DNA from: Aminobacter sp. HY435
Lineage (GTDB): Bacteria; Pseudomonadota; Alphaproteobacteria; Rhizobiales; Rhizobiaceae
Assembly: GCF_027568395.1 (NCBI RefSeq)
Contig: NZ_JANKZL010000003.1
Location: forward strand, 248,001 to 312,000
Direction of reading: 5' to 3'
Length of the DNA: 64,000 bases
A model generated the notes under the pieces. It saw nothing but the letters and a program-made list of their open reading frames with translations, was not told the DNA's origin and searched no databases. Shown piece by piece: positions 26,701-35,861 of the stretch (positions are counted from its first letter, which is position 1; the number at the start of each line of letters is the position of its first letter). Made by a program: the position numbers and the translations under genes.

Positions 26701-27768
26701 CTATTCCTGGTCATCGACCGCAGCGGTGGGACGGCCCATCGCAGCATGCGGATTGCGTGCGTGAAACAGGTCGAGATCGGCTTCGATGCGGTCGAGCAGC
26801 CGGTTCCTGACCATATCATAGGCCATTTCGATTGCGGCAGCGAAACCATCGGCGTCAGCGCCGCCATGGCTCTTGACCACGATACCGTTGAGGCCGAGGA
26901 ACACGCCGCCATTGGCGCGGCGCACATCCATCTTCTCGCGCAGGCGATCGAATGCGCCCTTGGCGAAGATGTAGCCGATCTTGGCCATCAGCGTGCGGCT
27001 CATCGCCTCGCGCAGATAGCCCGCGATCTGGCGCGCGGTTCCCTCGGCGGTCTTCAGCGCGATGTTGCCCGAAAAGCCTTCGGTCACCACCACATCGGTG
27101 ACGCCCTTGCCGATGTCGTCGCCCTCGACGAAGCCGCGGTAGTTCATCGAGGACATGTTCGCCTCGCGCAGCATGCGCCCGGCTTCCTTGACCTCTTCCT
27201 GGCCCTTGATCTCTTCGACGCCGACATTGAGAAGGCCGACCGTCGGCTGCTCGATGCCAAACAGCGCGCGCGCCATGCCGGTGCCGAGAATGGCAAAATC
27301 GATCAGCTGGTGCGCATCGGCTCCGATTGTCGCGCCGACGTCGAGCACGACGCTTTCGCCGCGTGTCGTCGGCCAAAGGGCGGCGATCGCCGGGCGATCG
27401 ATGGTCGCCATGGTGCGCAGGCAGAACTTGGACATCGCCATCAGCGCGCCGGTATTGCCGGCGGAAACGCAGGCATCGGCCGTGCCGCCCTTCACCGCCT
27501 CGATCGCCTTCCACATCGACGACTTCCAGCGGCCCTGGCGCAACGCCTGGCTGGGCTTGTCGTCCATGCGAACGGAGACCTCGCAATGGACGAACTCGCT
27601 GACGGCGGCCAGTCTCGGCTGCTTCGCCAGTTCCGGGCGCACCACTTCCTCGCGGCCATAGATGATGAAGCGGATATCGCTGCGCCGGGTAGCAACCTTG
27701 GCCAAGGCTGGAATGATCACGGAAGGCCCGTGGTCGCCGCCCATGGCATCAATGGAAATCTTGATCAC
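26701..27768 (-). CDS. plsX: Phosphate acyltransferase PlsX
   Basis: A 355-residue enzyme that turns acyl-ACP into acyl-phosphate, the donor for PlsY in phosphatidic acid synthesis. [19 protein letters not shown] at the N-terminus is diagnostic, and [36 protein letters not shown] and [16 protein letters not shown] are further conserved blocks. It is a peripheral membrane protein. Length fits the family. It is 12 bases upstream of fabH. Confidence 0.97.
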   Translation of the reverse strand: MIKISIDAMGGDHGPSVIIPALAKVATRRSDIRFIIYGREEVVRPELAKQPRLAAVSEFVHCEVSVRMDDKPSQALRQGRWKSSMWKAIEAVKGGTADACVSAGNTGALMAMSKFCLRTMATIDRPAIAALWPTTRGESVVLDVGATIGADAHQLIDFAILGTGMARALFGIEQPTVGLLNVGVEEIKGQEEVKEAGRMLREANMSSMNYRGFVEGDDIGKGVTDVVVTEGFSGNIALKTAEGTARQIAGYLREAMSRTLMAKIGYIFAKGAFDRLREKMDVRRANGGVFLGLNGIVVKSHGGADADGFAAAIEMAYDMVRNRLLDRIEADLDLFHARNPHAAMGRPTAAVDDQE

Positions 27769-27873
27769 TAGTCGGTCATCTCACTGTTTTGGCGTAGGGG
27801 CACGCAAAAGTCCGGCGAAAATAGCGGTTCCTGGCAACCGTACAACCGGGATTACGCGAAAAGGCAGGCGTTT

Positions 27874-28428
27874 TCAAAGCTTCTTGGATATCAAACGAAG
27901 CTTTTTCTGGAATTCGCTTTCGATCGGCTCCGCTTCCGCGTCGGCCGCACTGGGCGCGGCCGCGCCGGTTTTGCGCGGATATGGATCGATCCCCAAACCG
28001 AAAAATTCCTCGGCGAGCGCTCCGACGTCGATCGTGTCGCCAGTGAAGGTCTCGGGTCCGTCGGGGCCTTCGGCATCGAGCAGGATCTCACCGGCGGCAT
28101 TGAAGCCCTGGCGGCCGAGCTTGGACTCCTCGGGCAGGAAAACGCCCTCTACATCCTCGTCGATGCTCGCCGTGACCGGCTCAAGGGTGACGATGCAGGC
28201 TTGCGTGATCTCGGCTTCGACGCGACCGCTGACCTTGATGCCGTTGCGCTTCCACTTGGTGACAAGCAGGTCGGCACGGTAGCGTTCGACGGACAAGAGC
28301 CCGTGCGCCCCGGCCAGGGCCGCGCGCTGCGCCGCGTCCGCATCGATCAGCACGGGCATGCCCTTTTGCGGCAATCGGGCGACATTGACGGGATAACCAA
28401 CCGGGCTGTCGGTCTGGACATTCTTCAT
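27874..28428 (-). CDS. YceD/DUF177 family protein
   Basis: A 184-residue protein of the YceD group, linked to 23S rRNA and ribosome maturation in plants and bacteria and often cotranscribed with rpmF and plsX. VSGRVEAEITQACIVTLEPV carries the single conserved Cys region, and DPYPRKTGAA near the C-terminus matches alphaproteobacterial members, while rpmF is absent here. It starts 12 bases after the cytochrome chaperone gene. Confidence 0.85.
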   Translation of the reverse strand: MKNVQTDSPVGYPVNVARLPQKGMPVLIDADAAQRAALAGAHGLLSVERYRADLLVTKWKRNGIKVSGRVEAEITQACIVTLEPVTASIDEDVEGVFLPEESKLGRQGFNAAGEILLDAEGPDGPETFTGDTIDVGALAEEFFGLGIDPYPRKTGAAAPSAADAEAEPIESEFQKKLRLISKKL

Positions 28429-28440
28429 CGGTGGCCTCCT

Positions 28441-28983
28441 TCAGGCTGCCTTTGGGGCCGGGTAATCGAGCTTGCCGGCGCAAATATCTTCGGACGGCTG
28501 CCCGGCCAGCTCACGATTCGCCTCGAAAACATAGGCGGCGAGATCGGTGGCTTCCGGCCAGGCCTCCACGCCCGGCCGTACATTGCGCAGCAAAGCCGCA
28601 GCAAGAGCCGCGCGATCGTCCTGCTCCAGCGCTGCCTTGTAGGACTCGGTGCGGCCGTAGAACATTTTTGCGAGCTTCTTCATGCGCTTGGGCACGCCGA
28701 CATCGCTGATGCCCAACTCGCGGAGCGAATGATCGACGTCAAGGAAGAACTCGTCGATCAACTGCTGGGCAATCTCCGCCGAGGTTCCGGGTTCGCCGCG
28801 CAGGCGGTGCTGAAACAAGAACATATGCAGCGACAGCATTTCGAAACGGCCAAGCGGCGTATCGGGAACGTTCCATGCCGAATAAAATGGCTCCTGCCGC
28901 GCGGCCGCCACGATTCGTGTATAGAGCGCATCGACGATGGCGCGGTTGGCTCGGCTTTTGCGGCCAAACAGACGCTGGAACAT
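28441..28983 (-). CDS. Ubiquinol-cytochrome c chaperone (Cbp3/UQCC1-like)
   Basis: A 180-residue protein of the family of yeast Cbp3, which assists cytochrome b assembly into complex III. YTRIVAAARQEPFYSAWNVPDTPLGRFEMLSLHMF near the N-terminus (read in parts) and FFLDVDHSLRELGISDVGVPKRMKKLAKMFYGR are diagnostic. No signal peptide or helix span is seen, so it is cytoplasmic. It is divergent from the BamE-type gene and heads a row with yceD, plsX and fabH. Confidence 0.88.
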   Translation of the reverse strand: MFQRLFGRKSRANRAIVDALYTRIVAAARQEPFYSAWNVPDTPLGRFEMLSLHMFLFQHRLRGEPGTSAEIAQQLIDEFFLDVDHSLRELGISDVGVPKRMKKLAKMFYGRTESYKAALEQDDRAALAAALLRNVRPGVEAWPEATDLAAYVFEANRELAGQPSEDICAGKLDYPAPKAA

Positions 28984-29093
28984 AGAGGGCGGTCTCCCGG
29001 GGACCCGTTTCGCTAAGTGGCCTTGTTGCATCGGCGCGCAAGCTGGTTTACCGGTTTTGCGGCTTCGCGCAAGCTGGGCTCTGGCACGACAGG

Positions 29094-29627
29094 ATGGAGT
29101 TGTTGTTGCACTCGCTGAAATTCAAGATGCCGATTTCGTTGCGTCCGGCAGGCGCCGTGTCATTGATCGTCGCTGCAGCCGCGCTTTCGGCTTGCAACAC
29201 TTCGAAGACCTTCGGCGACCTGACGCCCAGCGAAACGCTGACCCAGGGCTATGTCATCGACCAGCAGTCGATCGACTCGGTGCCGGTTGGCTCCAGCCGC
29301 GAGCAGGTCCTGCTGGCGTTGGGCACACCGTCGACCACCGCCACTTTCGACAACGAGGTGTTCTATTACATCTCGCAGACCCGCAAGCGCGCGGTCGCCT
29401 TCGCCAAGCCCAAGCTGGTGGAACAGCGCGTTCTTGCGGTCTATTTCGGACAGGACGGCCGCGTCACCAATATTGCCAATTACGGCATGCAGGACGGCAA
29501 GGTGTTCGACTTCATCTCGCGCACGACGCCGACGGGCGGCAAGGACCAGAACTTCCTGGGCCAGTTGCTGGCAGGCGCCGGCAAGATGGGCTCGAGCGCG
29601 GCGAGCAGCATTCTCGGCGGCAGCTAG
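29094..29627 (+). CDS. bamE: BamE-type (SmpA/OmlA) outer-membrane assembly lipoprotein
   Basis: A 177-residue lipoprotein of the Bam complex that inserts outer-membrane proteins. The signal peptide ends in the lipobox LSAC. The SmpA/OmlA fold shows as GYVIDQQSIDSVPVGSSREQVLLALGTPSTT followed by two strands (VFYYISQTRKRAVAF, RVLAVYFGQDGRVTNIANY). The first ATG gives 11 residues before MPISLRP at 29127, which would be the more natural signal-peptide start; neither has a good ribosome site. It ends before a strong terminator. Confidence 0.87.
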   Translation: MELLLHSLKFKMPISLRPAGAVSLIVAAAALSACNTSKTFGDLTPSETLTQGYVIDQQSIDSVPVGSSREQVLLALGTPSTTATFDNEVFYYISQTRKRAVAFAKPKLVEQRVLAVYFGQDGRVTNIANYGMQDGKVFDFISRTTPTGGKDQNFLGQLLAGAGKMGSSAASSILGGS

Positions 29628-29663
29628 GCCTCCACAAGACTTTTCAGAATCTCAGGCAACAGG

Positions 29664-29696
29664 ACCCGCGGGAGCAATCCCGCGGGTTTTCTTTTT
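29664..29696 (+). terminator. Intrinsic terminator of bamE
   Basis: ACCCGCGGG (29664-29672) pairs with CCCGCGGGT (29679-29687) around a 6-base loop, followed by TTTTCTTTTT. The structure is strong. Confidence 0.9.
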
Positions 29697-29731
29697 GCAG
29701 AAGCGCCCCAAGCCACGCCCAGCCGCAAAAG

Positions 29732-29761
29732 AAAAACCCCGCCCGCTTGCGCGGACGGGGC
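29732..29761 (-). terminator. Intrinsic terminator of hppA
   Basis: On the minus strand a GCCCCGTCCGC arm pairs, with one mismatch, with GCGGGCGGGG around a GCAA loop and is followed by five T. It lies 37 bases after the hppA stop and faces the bamE terminator. Confidence 0.85.
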
Positions 29762-29797
29762 TTAAGACGGTTCGGGCAGGCTACCCTGCCCGCTCGA

Positions 29798-31951
29798 TCA
29801 GCCTGCGCTGTGGGCCAGGACCGCGAGCAGCAGCAAAGCGACGATGTTGGTGATCTTGATCGCCGGGTTCACCGCCGGACCGGCGGTGTCCTTGTAGGGA
29901 TCGCCGACGGTATCGCCAGTCACCGAAGCCTTGTGCGCCTCGGAGCCCTTCATATGCTTGACGCCGTCCTTGTCGGTGAAGCCGTCCTCGAACGACTTCT
30001 TGGCGTTGTCCCAGGCACCGCCGCCCGAGGTCATCGAAATGGCCACGAACAAGCCGTTGACGATGACGCCGAGCAGCGATGCGCCGAGGGCGGCGAAGGC
30101 CGAGGCCTTGGAGCCCGAGAGCAGCAGCACGCCGAAATAGACGACGAGCGGGGCCAGAACCGGCAGCAGCGACGGGATGATCATTTCCTTGATCGCCGCC
30201 TTGGTGAGGAGGTCGACGGCGCGGGCATAGTTGGGCTTCGAGGTGCCCTTCATGATGCCCGGATCCTCGCGGAACTGCTTGCGCACTTCCTCGACGATGG
30301 ACCCCGCCGCACGCCCGACCGCTGTCATGGCGATGCCGCCGAACAGGTAGGGAATGAGACCGCCGAAGATCAGGCCGGCGACGACATAGGGGTTGGACAG
30401 GTCAAAGGAGACCGTGCCGATGTCGGCGAAGTACGGGTACTGCGCGCTGTTGGCCGCGAAATATTGCAGATCGTAGCTGTAGGCTGCAAACAGGACCAAG
30501 GCGCCGAGACCGGCCGAGCCAATGGCATAGCCCTTGGTCACCGCCTTGGTGGTGTTGCCGACGGCATCCAGCGCGTCGGTCGATTGACGCACTTCCTTGG
30601 GCAGTCCCGCCATCTCGGCGATGCCGCCGGCATTGTCGGTGACCGGACCGAAGGCATCGAGGGCCACGATCATGCCAGCGAGGCCGAGCATGGTGGTGAC
30701 TGCGATGGCCGTGCCGAACAGGCCGGCCAGCTGGAAGGTGGCGATGATGCCGCCGACGATGACGATCGCAGGAAGGGCAGTCGACTCAAGCGACACAGCC
30801 AGCCCCTGGATGACGTTGGTGCCGTGACCGGTGACCGACGCCTGGGCGATCGAGTTGACCGGACGCTTGTTGGTGCCGGTGTAGTACTCGGTGATGACCA
30901 CGATCAGGCCCGTCACCACCAAGCCGATCAGGCCGCAGATGAACAGGTTCTGGCCGGTAATCAGCACGCCGCCGCCGGTTCCGATTTCCCCCCAGCCGAT
31001 GGTGAGCGAAGTCGCCGCCCCAAGGCCGACGATAGACAGCAGGCCGGTGACGATGAGCCCCTTGTAGAGCGCGCCCATGATCGAGCCATTGGCGCCGAGC
31101 TTGACGAAGAAGGTACCGATGATCGAGGTGATGATGCACGCGCCGCAGATGGCGAGCGGATAGAGCATGACGCTCGACAGCACCTCGGAACCACCGAAGA
31201 AGATGGCGCCGAGCACCATCGTCGCGACGACGGTCACGGCATAGGTTTCGAACAGGTCGGCCGCCATGCCGGCGCAGTCGCCGACATTGTCACCGACGTT
31301 ATCGGCGATCGTGGCCGGGTTGCGCGGGTCGTCCTCCGGAATTCCGGCCTCGACCTTGCCGACGAGATCCCCGCCGACGTCAGCGCCCTTGGTGAAGATG
31401 CCGCCGCCGAGGCGGGCAAAAATCGAAATCAGGGACGCCCCGAACCCGAGCGCGACGAGCGAATCGATGACAACGCGGTCGGCGGGCGCGTAGCCCATCG
31501 GACCGGTCAGGATCAAATAATAGACCGACACGCCAAGCAGCGCGAGGCCGGCAACCAGCATGCCGGTGATGGCGCCGGACTTGAAGGCGATATCGAGCCC
31601 CGCGGCCAGGCTGTTGGATGCGGCCTGCGCGGTGCGCACATTGGCCCGGACGGAAACATGCATGCCGATGAAACCGGCTGCGCCTGAAAGAACTGCACCA
31701 ATCAAAAAGCCGATCGCCGCGGAGCTGGAAAGCAGCCACCAGGCGAGCAGGAACACGACCACGCCGACAATGGCGATGGTGGTGTATTGGCGCGCCAGAT
31801 ATGCCTGCGCACCTTCCCGGATGGCGGCTGAAATTTCCTGCATGCGCGCATTGCCCTGGTCGGATGCAAGCACCGACCGTGTCGCCCAAATGGCGTAAAG
31901 GACAGATAGCAGGCCGCAGGCGATGACGACGTAAAGCATTGTCATTGCCAA
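29798..31951 (-). CDS. hppA: K+-independent proton-translocating membrane pyrophosphatase
   Basis: A 717-residue integral membrane pump with about sixteen helices that couples pyrophosphate hydrolysis to proton export. The substrate-binding loop [43 protein letters not shown] (read in parts, about residues 185-230) has all Asp ligands of magnesium-pyrophosphate. [19 protein letters not shown] has Lys and Thr at the two positions that are Ala and Gly in potassium-dependent enzymes, which marks the potassium-independent class. It is monocistronic with its own terminator. Confidence 0.95.
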   Translation of the reverse strand: MAMTMLYVVIACGLLSVLYAIWATRSVLASDQGNARMQEISAAIREGAQAYLARQYTTIAIVGVVVFLLAWWLLSSSAAIGFLIGAVLSGAAGFIGMHVSVRANVRTAQAASNSLAAGLDIAFKSGAITGMLVAGLALLGVSVYYLILTGPMGYAPADRVVIDSLVALGFGASLISIFARLGGGIFTKGADVGGDLVGKVEAGIPEDDPRNPATIADNVGDNVGDCAGMAADLFETYAVTVVATMVLGAIFFGGSEVLSSVMLYPLAICGACIITSIIGTFFVKLGANGSIMGALYKGLIVTGLLSIVGLGAATSLTIGWGEIGTGGGVLITGQNLFICGLIGLVVTGLIVVITEYYTGTNKRPVNSIAQASVTGHGTNVIQGLAVSLESTALPAIVIVGGIIATFQLAGLFGTAIAVTTMLGLAGMIVALDAFGPVTDNAGGIAEMAGLPKEVRQSTDALDAVGNTTKAVTKGYAIGSAGLGALVLFAAYSYDLQYFAANSAQYPYFADIGTVSFDLSNPYVVAGLIFGGLIPYLFGGIAMTAVGRAAGSIVEEVRKQFREDPGIMKGTSKPNYARAVDLLTKAAIKEMIIPSLLPVLAPLVVYFGVLLLSGSKASAFAALGASLLGVIVNGLFVAISMTSGGGAWDNAKKSFEDGFTDKDGVKHMKGSEAHKASVTGDTVGDPYKDTAGPAVNPAIKITNIVALLLLAVLAHSAG

Positions 31952-32137
31952 TTCTCTTCCCTGATTGTGCCCGGAATTCCCCTCCCCGGGCGAGTGAATG
32001 AGGCAGGCAAGCCTTGGTGCGGCTTCCCGCTCCCGCCAACCATCCGAAACAGGGCAGCGAACGTCAAGATATCGCTAAGCTTTTGTCCCGGCTTTCGCCG
32101 CTCTGTCCCGAACGATCAAACGCAACTCAAAACAACT

Positions 32138-32632
32138 TCAGGCCAGTTGGCGGTCGGGCTGATTGACGTAGATCAGCACCGCCAGCATCGTCATGTAGAA
32201 CTTGAATGCAGCCTCCTGGCCGTTCCAGGTGCTCGACTGCCACATGCCGAACCATTCGCCGCCGACGACCATGAATCCGAAAAACCAGACAAGAAAGCCC
32301 ATCGTAACAGCCAGCGGAACGAAGCTCTTGGCGTCATTGAACTGTTCGGCGGAGCCGTTGCGCGCCTGCCAGAGCTTCAACGAAGCCATGAGGAAGAGCA
32401 GACAGGTCAACGCCTCGCCAAATATGATCAGCCAGTAGCCGATGCTCCACAGCGTCGGGTTGGTGATCGCACGATACATGATGGCGTTGCCGGGGAATGT
32501 GGTGTCCATGCTCAAGACATGCTGGACGAAGGCGAAGTTCGAGCCGTAGTCGGTGATATTGCCGAACGCCACAAGAAAGGCGAAAGCTGCAAGACAGAGA
32601 CACATCACGATCTTGGAAAGACGCCATACCAT
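32138..32632 (-). CDS. DUF2165 small membrane protein
   Basis: A 164-residue inner-membrane protein with four helices (about residues 8-28, 62-84, 105-128 and 140-160). NITDYGSNFAFVQHVLSMDTTFPGN, WSIGYWLIIFGEALTCLLF and VVGGEWFGMWQSSTWNGQE fit the DUF2165 pattern. Function unknown. AAGGAG precedes the start, which is well supported. The start codon overlaps that of a divergent gene on the other strand. Confidence 0.82.
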   Translation of the reverse strand: MVWRLSKIVMCLCLAAFAFLVAFGNITDYGSNFAFVQHVLSMDTTFPGNAIMYRAITNPTLWSIGYWLIIFGEALTCLLFLMASLKLWQARNGSAEQFNDAKSFVPLAVTMGFLVWFFGFMVVGGEWFGMWQSSTWNGQEAAFKFYMTMLAVLIYVNQPDRQLA

Positions 32633-32942
32633 GGCAAATACTCCTTCAAATGACGGACCGGGGCATCGGCCAAATCAATCGCCGAGTCGCAGCGGCGGCG
32701 CAACAGGCCAGAAAATCGATGTCGTGCTGACAGGTTCGGCCAGGATCCATGCCGGCAAGGCAGGGCTTGATGGCGCGCTCCAGACGCTCAGCCTTTCTGC
32801 GGAATGCCAAACGGGTGACGTGATTTCCCTGTCGGCCAGCGGCGCAAGCCACGACTTTTCAGTGGCCCGTCGCCGCTGGATCGTAGAGACCGACGCAAGC
32901 CGACTGGAAATCACGCTCGACTACCCGGTGCGCGGCCGCTAG
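32631..32942 (+). CDS. Hypothetical small soluble protein
   Basis: A 103-residue open frame. The first 30 residues are polar and disordered (MANTPSNDGPGHRPNQSPSR), and the rest looks like a small beta-rich domain (KIDVVLTGSARIHAGKAG, TGDVISLSASGASHDFSVARRRWIVE, LEITLDYPV). No family is recognised. The ATG lies within the palindrome CCATGG and overlaps the ATG of the minus-strand DUF2165 gene. The nearest purine run, TTGGAAAG, is 11 bases upstream, so the start is uncertain. Codon usage is host-like. Confidence 0.55.
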   Translation: MANTPSNDGPGHRPNQSPSRSGGATGQKIDVVLTGSARIHAGKAGLDGALQTLSLSAECQTGDVISLSASGASHDFSVARRRWIVETDASRLEITLDYPVRGR

Positions 32943-32947
32943 CGAGG

Positions 32948-33703
32948 TCAGTCGTTTCGGGCGACTTGTCCCATGCGCCTTGCGGCCATGCGCTCCAGCG
33001 CCGACAGTGCGTCGTAAATCAGAACTGCAAGGGCTGCGACGAGCAATCCGCCCTGCAAGACAAAGGCGAGGTTATTGGACAAAAGTCCGGCAATTATGAC
33101 TTCGCCCAGCGTCTTGGCCGCAACCGTAGAGCCAATGGTCGCCGTGGCAAGGCTGATTACGACCGACAACCTGATGCCGGCCAGGATGACCGGCACGCTG
33201 AGCGGCAGCTCGATACCGACAAGCCGTTGGCGCCCGGTCATGCCGGCGCCGCGAGCGGCTTCCACGACATTGGCTGGCGTCGTCGTCAGCCCGGTCAGCG
33301 TATTCTCGAAGATGGGCAACAGGCCGTAGAGGAACAGGGCGATCAGCGTCGGCTTTTCGCCGAAACCGACAGCGGGAACGGCGAGCGCCAGGACAGCCAC
33401 CGGCGGAAACGTCTGGCCGATGTTCACCAGGCTGCGCGACAGCGGCAGGAACTCCGCGCCGGCCGGTCGAGTGACGAGAATGGCGAGGGAGATGGCGACG
33501 ACGATCGCAGCTGCGGTGGCAATCGCGACGATCTTGAGATGCTGGAGCGTCAGCGACAGCAGGCTGCCCTGGTTGTAGATCGCCGGTGCGCCATTTTGCG
33601 TCAGCGGCCTGAACAGCGGTTCGAACCAATAAGGATTGGCCAGGAACGCGACCAGAACCGCGAGCAGCAGCAGCCTGAGAATGGTCGGAATCCAGGCCCT
33701 CAT
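32948..33703 (-). CDS. Osmoprotectant ABC transporter permease (OsmW/YehW-like)
   Basis: A 251-residue binding-protein-dependent permease with five or six helices. The EAA-type coupling loop is VVEAARGAGMTGRQRLVGIELPLSVPVILAGIR (about residues 150-185, read in parts). It would pair with the permease at 34635 to form the channel for a quaternary amine such as glycine betaine. Its start ATGA overlaps the stop of the ATPase gene by 4 bases. It is the last gene of the operon. Confidence 0.9.
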   Translation of the reverse strand: MRAWIPTILRLLLLAVLVAFLANPYWFEPLFRPLTQNGAPAIYNQGSLLSLTLQHLKIVAIATAAAIVVAISLAILVTRPAGAEFLPLSRSLVNIGQTFPPVAVLALAVPAVGFGEKPTLIALFLYGLLPIFENTLTGLTTTPANVVEAARGAGMTGRQRLVGIELPLSVPVILAGIRLSVVISLATATIGSTVAAKTLGEVIIAGLLSNNLAFVLQGGLLVAALAVLIYDALSALERMAARRMGQVARND

Positions 33704-34638
33704 GTCGGTCTTGCCGCCCGCTTGACCAGTCCTTCGACGGTGACGCGGCCAATGACCTTGCCATCGCCAGAAGTTACCGGCATCGCCCCGCGTCCGGACC
33801 ACAGGAGTTCGGCCAACGCATCGCGCTGGGTGGCGTCGACATCGATGGCGGCACCCTCGGCACCGCCCGGCTCGACGGCATCGCGAACCTCGCCAAGCGA
33901 CAACAGCCTGAACGGACGGTCGCTTGCGCCGATCAGCGTTTCGACGAAGTCGCTGGCCGGGTTCGCCAGGATCTCCTCCGGTGTGGCGTACTGGACGAGC
34001 TTGCCGGCGTCCATGACCGCGATGCGGTCGCCGAGGTGTACGGCTTCCTCCATATCGTGCGTGACGAGAATGATGGTGGTGCCAAAACGCTTCTGGATGG
34101 CGCGCAGGTCTTCCTGCGCCTTGGTGCGGATGATCGGATCGAGCGCACCGAAGGGTTCGTCCATCAAGAGCACATTGGGCCCGGCAGCGAGGGCGCGGGC
34201 AACGCCGACGCGCTGCTGCTGGCCACCCGAAAGCTCATGCGGATAGCGCGGGCCGAATGCGGCGGGGTCGAGCTGCAGCAGGCTCAGCAGTTCGTCGACA
34301 CGCGCCTTGATGCGGGCGGTGTCCCAACCCAGCAGGACCGGCACCGTGCCGATATTCTGGGCCACGGTGCGGTGCGGGAACAGGCCATTGCCCTGGATGG
34401 CGTAGCCGATGCTGCGGCGCAGCTGCGGTCCCGGCACAGAGCGGTTGTCGACGCCGTCGATCCTGATCGCGCCGGAGCTCGGCTCGACCAGGCGGTTGAT
34501 CATGCGCAAGAGTGTCGTCTTGCCCGATCCCGACGTGCCGACAATGGCAGTCAGGGTACGCGGTTCGATGACCATCGAGACATCGTCGACCACGGCCGTC
34601 TCGCCGTAACGCTTGGTGATGTGTTCGATTTCGATCAT
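33700..34638 (-). CDS. Osmoprotectant ABC transporter ATP-binding protein
   Basis: A 312-residue OpuCA/OsmV-type ATPase. Walker A GTSGSGKTTLLRM lies near residue 35, the signature LSGGQQQRVGVARALA near 140 and Walker B VLLMDEPFGALDP near 160. The C-terminal tail from about residue 250 (DVDATQRDALAELLWSGRGAMPVTSGDGKVIGRVTVEGL, read in parts) looks like a single CBS half-repeat, not the CBS pair used for ionic-strength sensing in OpuA. It overlaps both permease genes by 4 bases. Confidence 0.92.
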   Translation of the reverse strand: MIEIEHITKRYGETAVVDDVSMVIEPRTLTAIVGTSGSGKTTLLRMINRLVEPSSGAIRIDGVDNRSVPGPQLRRSIGYAIQGNGLFPHRTVAQNIGTVPVLLGWDTARIKARVDELLSLLQLDPAAFGPRYPHELSGGQQQRVGVARALAAGPNVLLMDEPFGALDPIIRTKAQEDLRAIQKRFGTTIILVTHDMEEAVHLGDRIAVMDAGKLVQYATPEEILANPASDFVETLIGASDRPFRLLSLGEVRDAVEPGGAEGAAIDVDATQRDALAELLWSGRGAMPVTSGDGKVIGRVTVEGLVKRAARPT

Positions 34639-35801
34639 GCCGTCACCGTCACGGGTCTGCGGGTCGCAGCGATTTCGACCACAGCGTCAAGAATGATGGC
34701 CGCGGCAAAAGCCATCGCCACCGTTGGAACCGCGCCAAGCAGCACCAGATCCATCGCCATCTGGCCGATACCCTGGAAGACGAACACACCAAAGCCGCCG
34801 CCGCCGATCAGCGCGGCGATGGTCGCAAGGCCAATGTTCTGCACCAGAACGATGCGGATGCCAGTCAGGATGACCGGAAAGGCGAGCGGAAACTCCACGC
34901 GCCAGAGGCGCTGCCAGCCGGTCATGCCCATGCCTCGGGCCGCATCGTTGGCGGCGCGCGGCACACCGCCGAGGCCGACCACCGTATTCGCAACCACAGG
35001 CAGCAGCGAATAGAGAAACAGCGCGACGAAAGCTGGTGCCACGCCTATGCCGCGTATGCCGATCGCCGCGGCTCCCGGAACGTTGGCCGCGATCCAGCCG
35101 AGCGGCGCGATGAGAATGCCGAACAGGGCAATCGACGGGATGGTCTGGATGATGTTGAGGACGTTGAGCACCCCTGCCCGCAACGCCTCCACGCGATGGC
35201 ACAGGATGCCGAGCGGCAACCCGACGATCACGGCTCCGGCCAACGACCCCAATGCGAGTGTCACGTGCCGCTGCGCCTCGCTCCAGAAGACGTCGGAGCG
35301 GTTGAAGTATTCCTTCAGGATCGACAGGCTGTCCCAGCGGCCGGAGGCGAGCAGCCAGCTGATGGCCGCCGCGGCGAGCGCAAGCGCAACAATGCGTCCG
35401 AGCGGCGACAGTTGCAGCCGGGTCAGGCCATCGGCCAGCAGCAGGGTGAAGGCAAAAATCGAAACCCAGAAGCCGGATGCCGGCGACACCCGCGCAAACG
35501 TGTTGCCCTCCGGCGTCAGATAGGTTGCGGCAATGCCGATCAGCAGCACAAGCGACGCGAGTGCTGCAATGCTGGCGAGTAACCGCACCGGCAGCGGCGT
35601 CTTGAGCAGCGCGACAAGACCTGCCGCCACAAGGGCCACGAGCAAGAGCGGGCCCAAAGGCTGCGGCAGCGCCTCGAGGATCGATCGCGGCTCGCCCGGC
35701 ACGATGCGATTGGCGCGAAAAATGGCGAATGGCGCCACATAGGCGCCATAAGCGGCGATCGCGGCAATCACCACGCCCAGCTTGTCGAACCTGATATCCA
35801 C
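34635..35801 (-). CDS. Osmoprotectant ABC transporter permease with extended N-terminus (OsmY/YehY-like)
   Basis: A 388-residue permease. The N-terminal half (residues 1-165) adds about five helices of unknown role (ALPQPLGPLLLVALVAAGLVALL and following), and the C-terminal half is the usual permease domain with ANDAARGMGMTGWQRLWRVEFPLAFPVILTGIR as coupling loop (read in parts). Long permeases of this kind are typical of the YehY member of OsmU systems. It starts 60 bases after the binding-protein gene and overlaps the ATPase gene by 4 bases. Confidence 0.9.
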   Translation of the reverse strand: MDIRFDKLGVVIAAIAAYGAYVAPFAIFRANRIVPGEPRSILEALPQPLGPLLLVALVAAGLVALLKTPLPVRLLASIAALASLVLLIGIAATYLTPEGNTFARVSPASGFWVSIFAFTLLLADGLTRLQLSPLGRIVALALAAAAISWLLASGRWDSLSILKEYFNRSDVFWSEAQRHVTLALGSLAGAVIVGLPLGILCHRVEALRAGVLNVLNIIQTIPSIALFGILIAPLGWIAANVPGAAAIGIRGIGVAPAFVALFLYSLLPVVANTVVGLGGVPRAANDAARGMGMTGWQRLWRVEFPLAFPVILTGIRIVLVQNIGLATIAALIGGGGFGVFVFQGIGQMAMDLVLLGAVPTVAMAFAAAIILDAVVEIAATRRPVTVTA

Positions 35802-35861
35802 GACTGCGATGCGTCCCCGGCTCTTGTGGCGCGCTCCCTAGCGGGAAGCGCGCCACAGAAC

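Noticed and set aside
28937-31687. A long plus-strand open frame opposite hppA
   Set aside because: It crosses bamE in another frame and two terminators and has no recognisable domain; it is a shadow of hppA.
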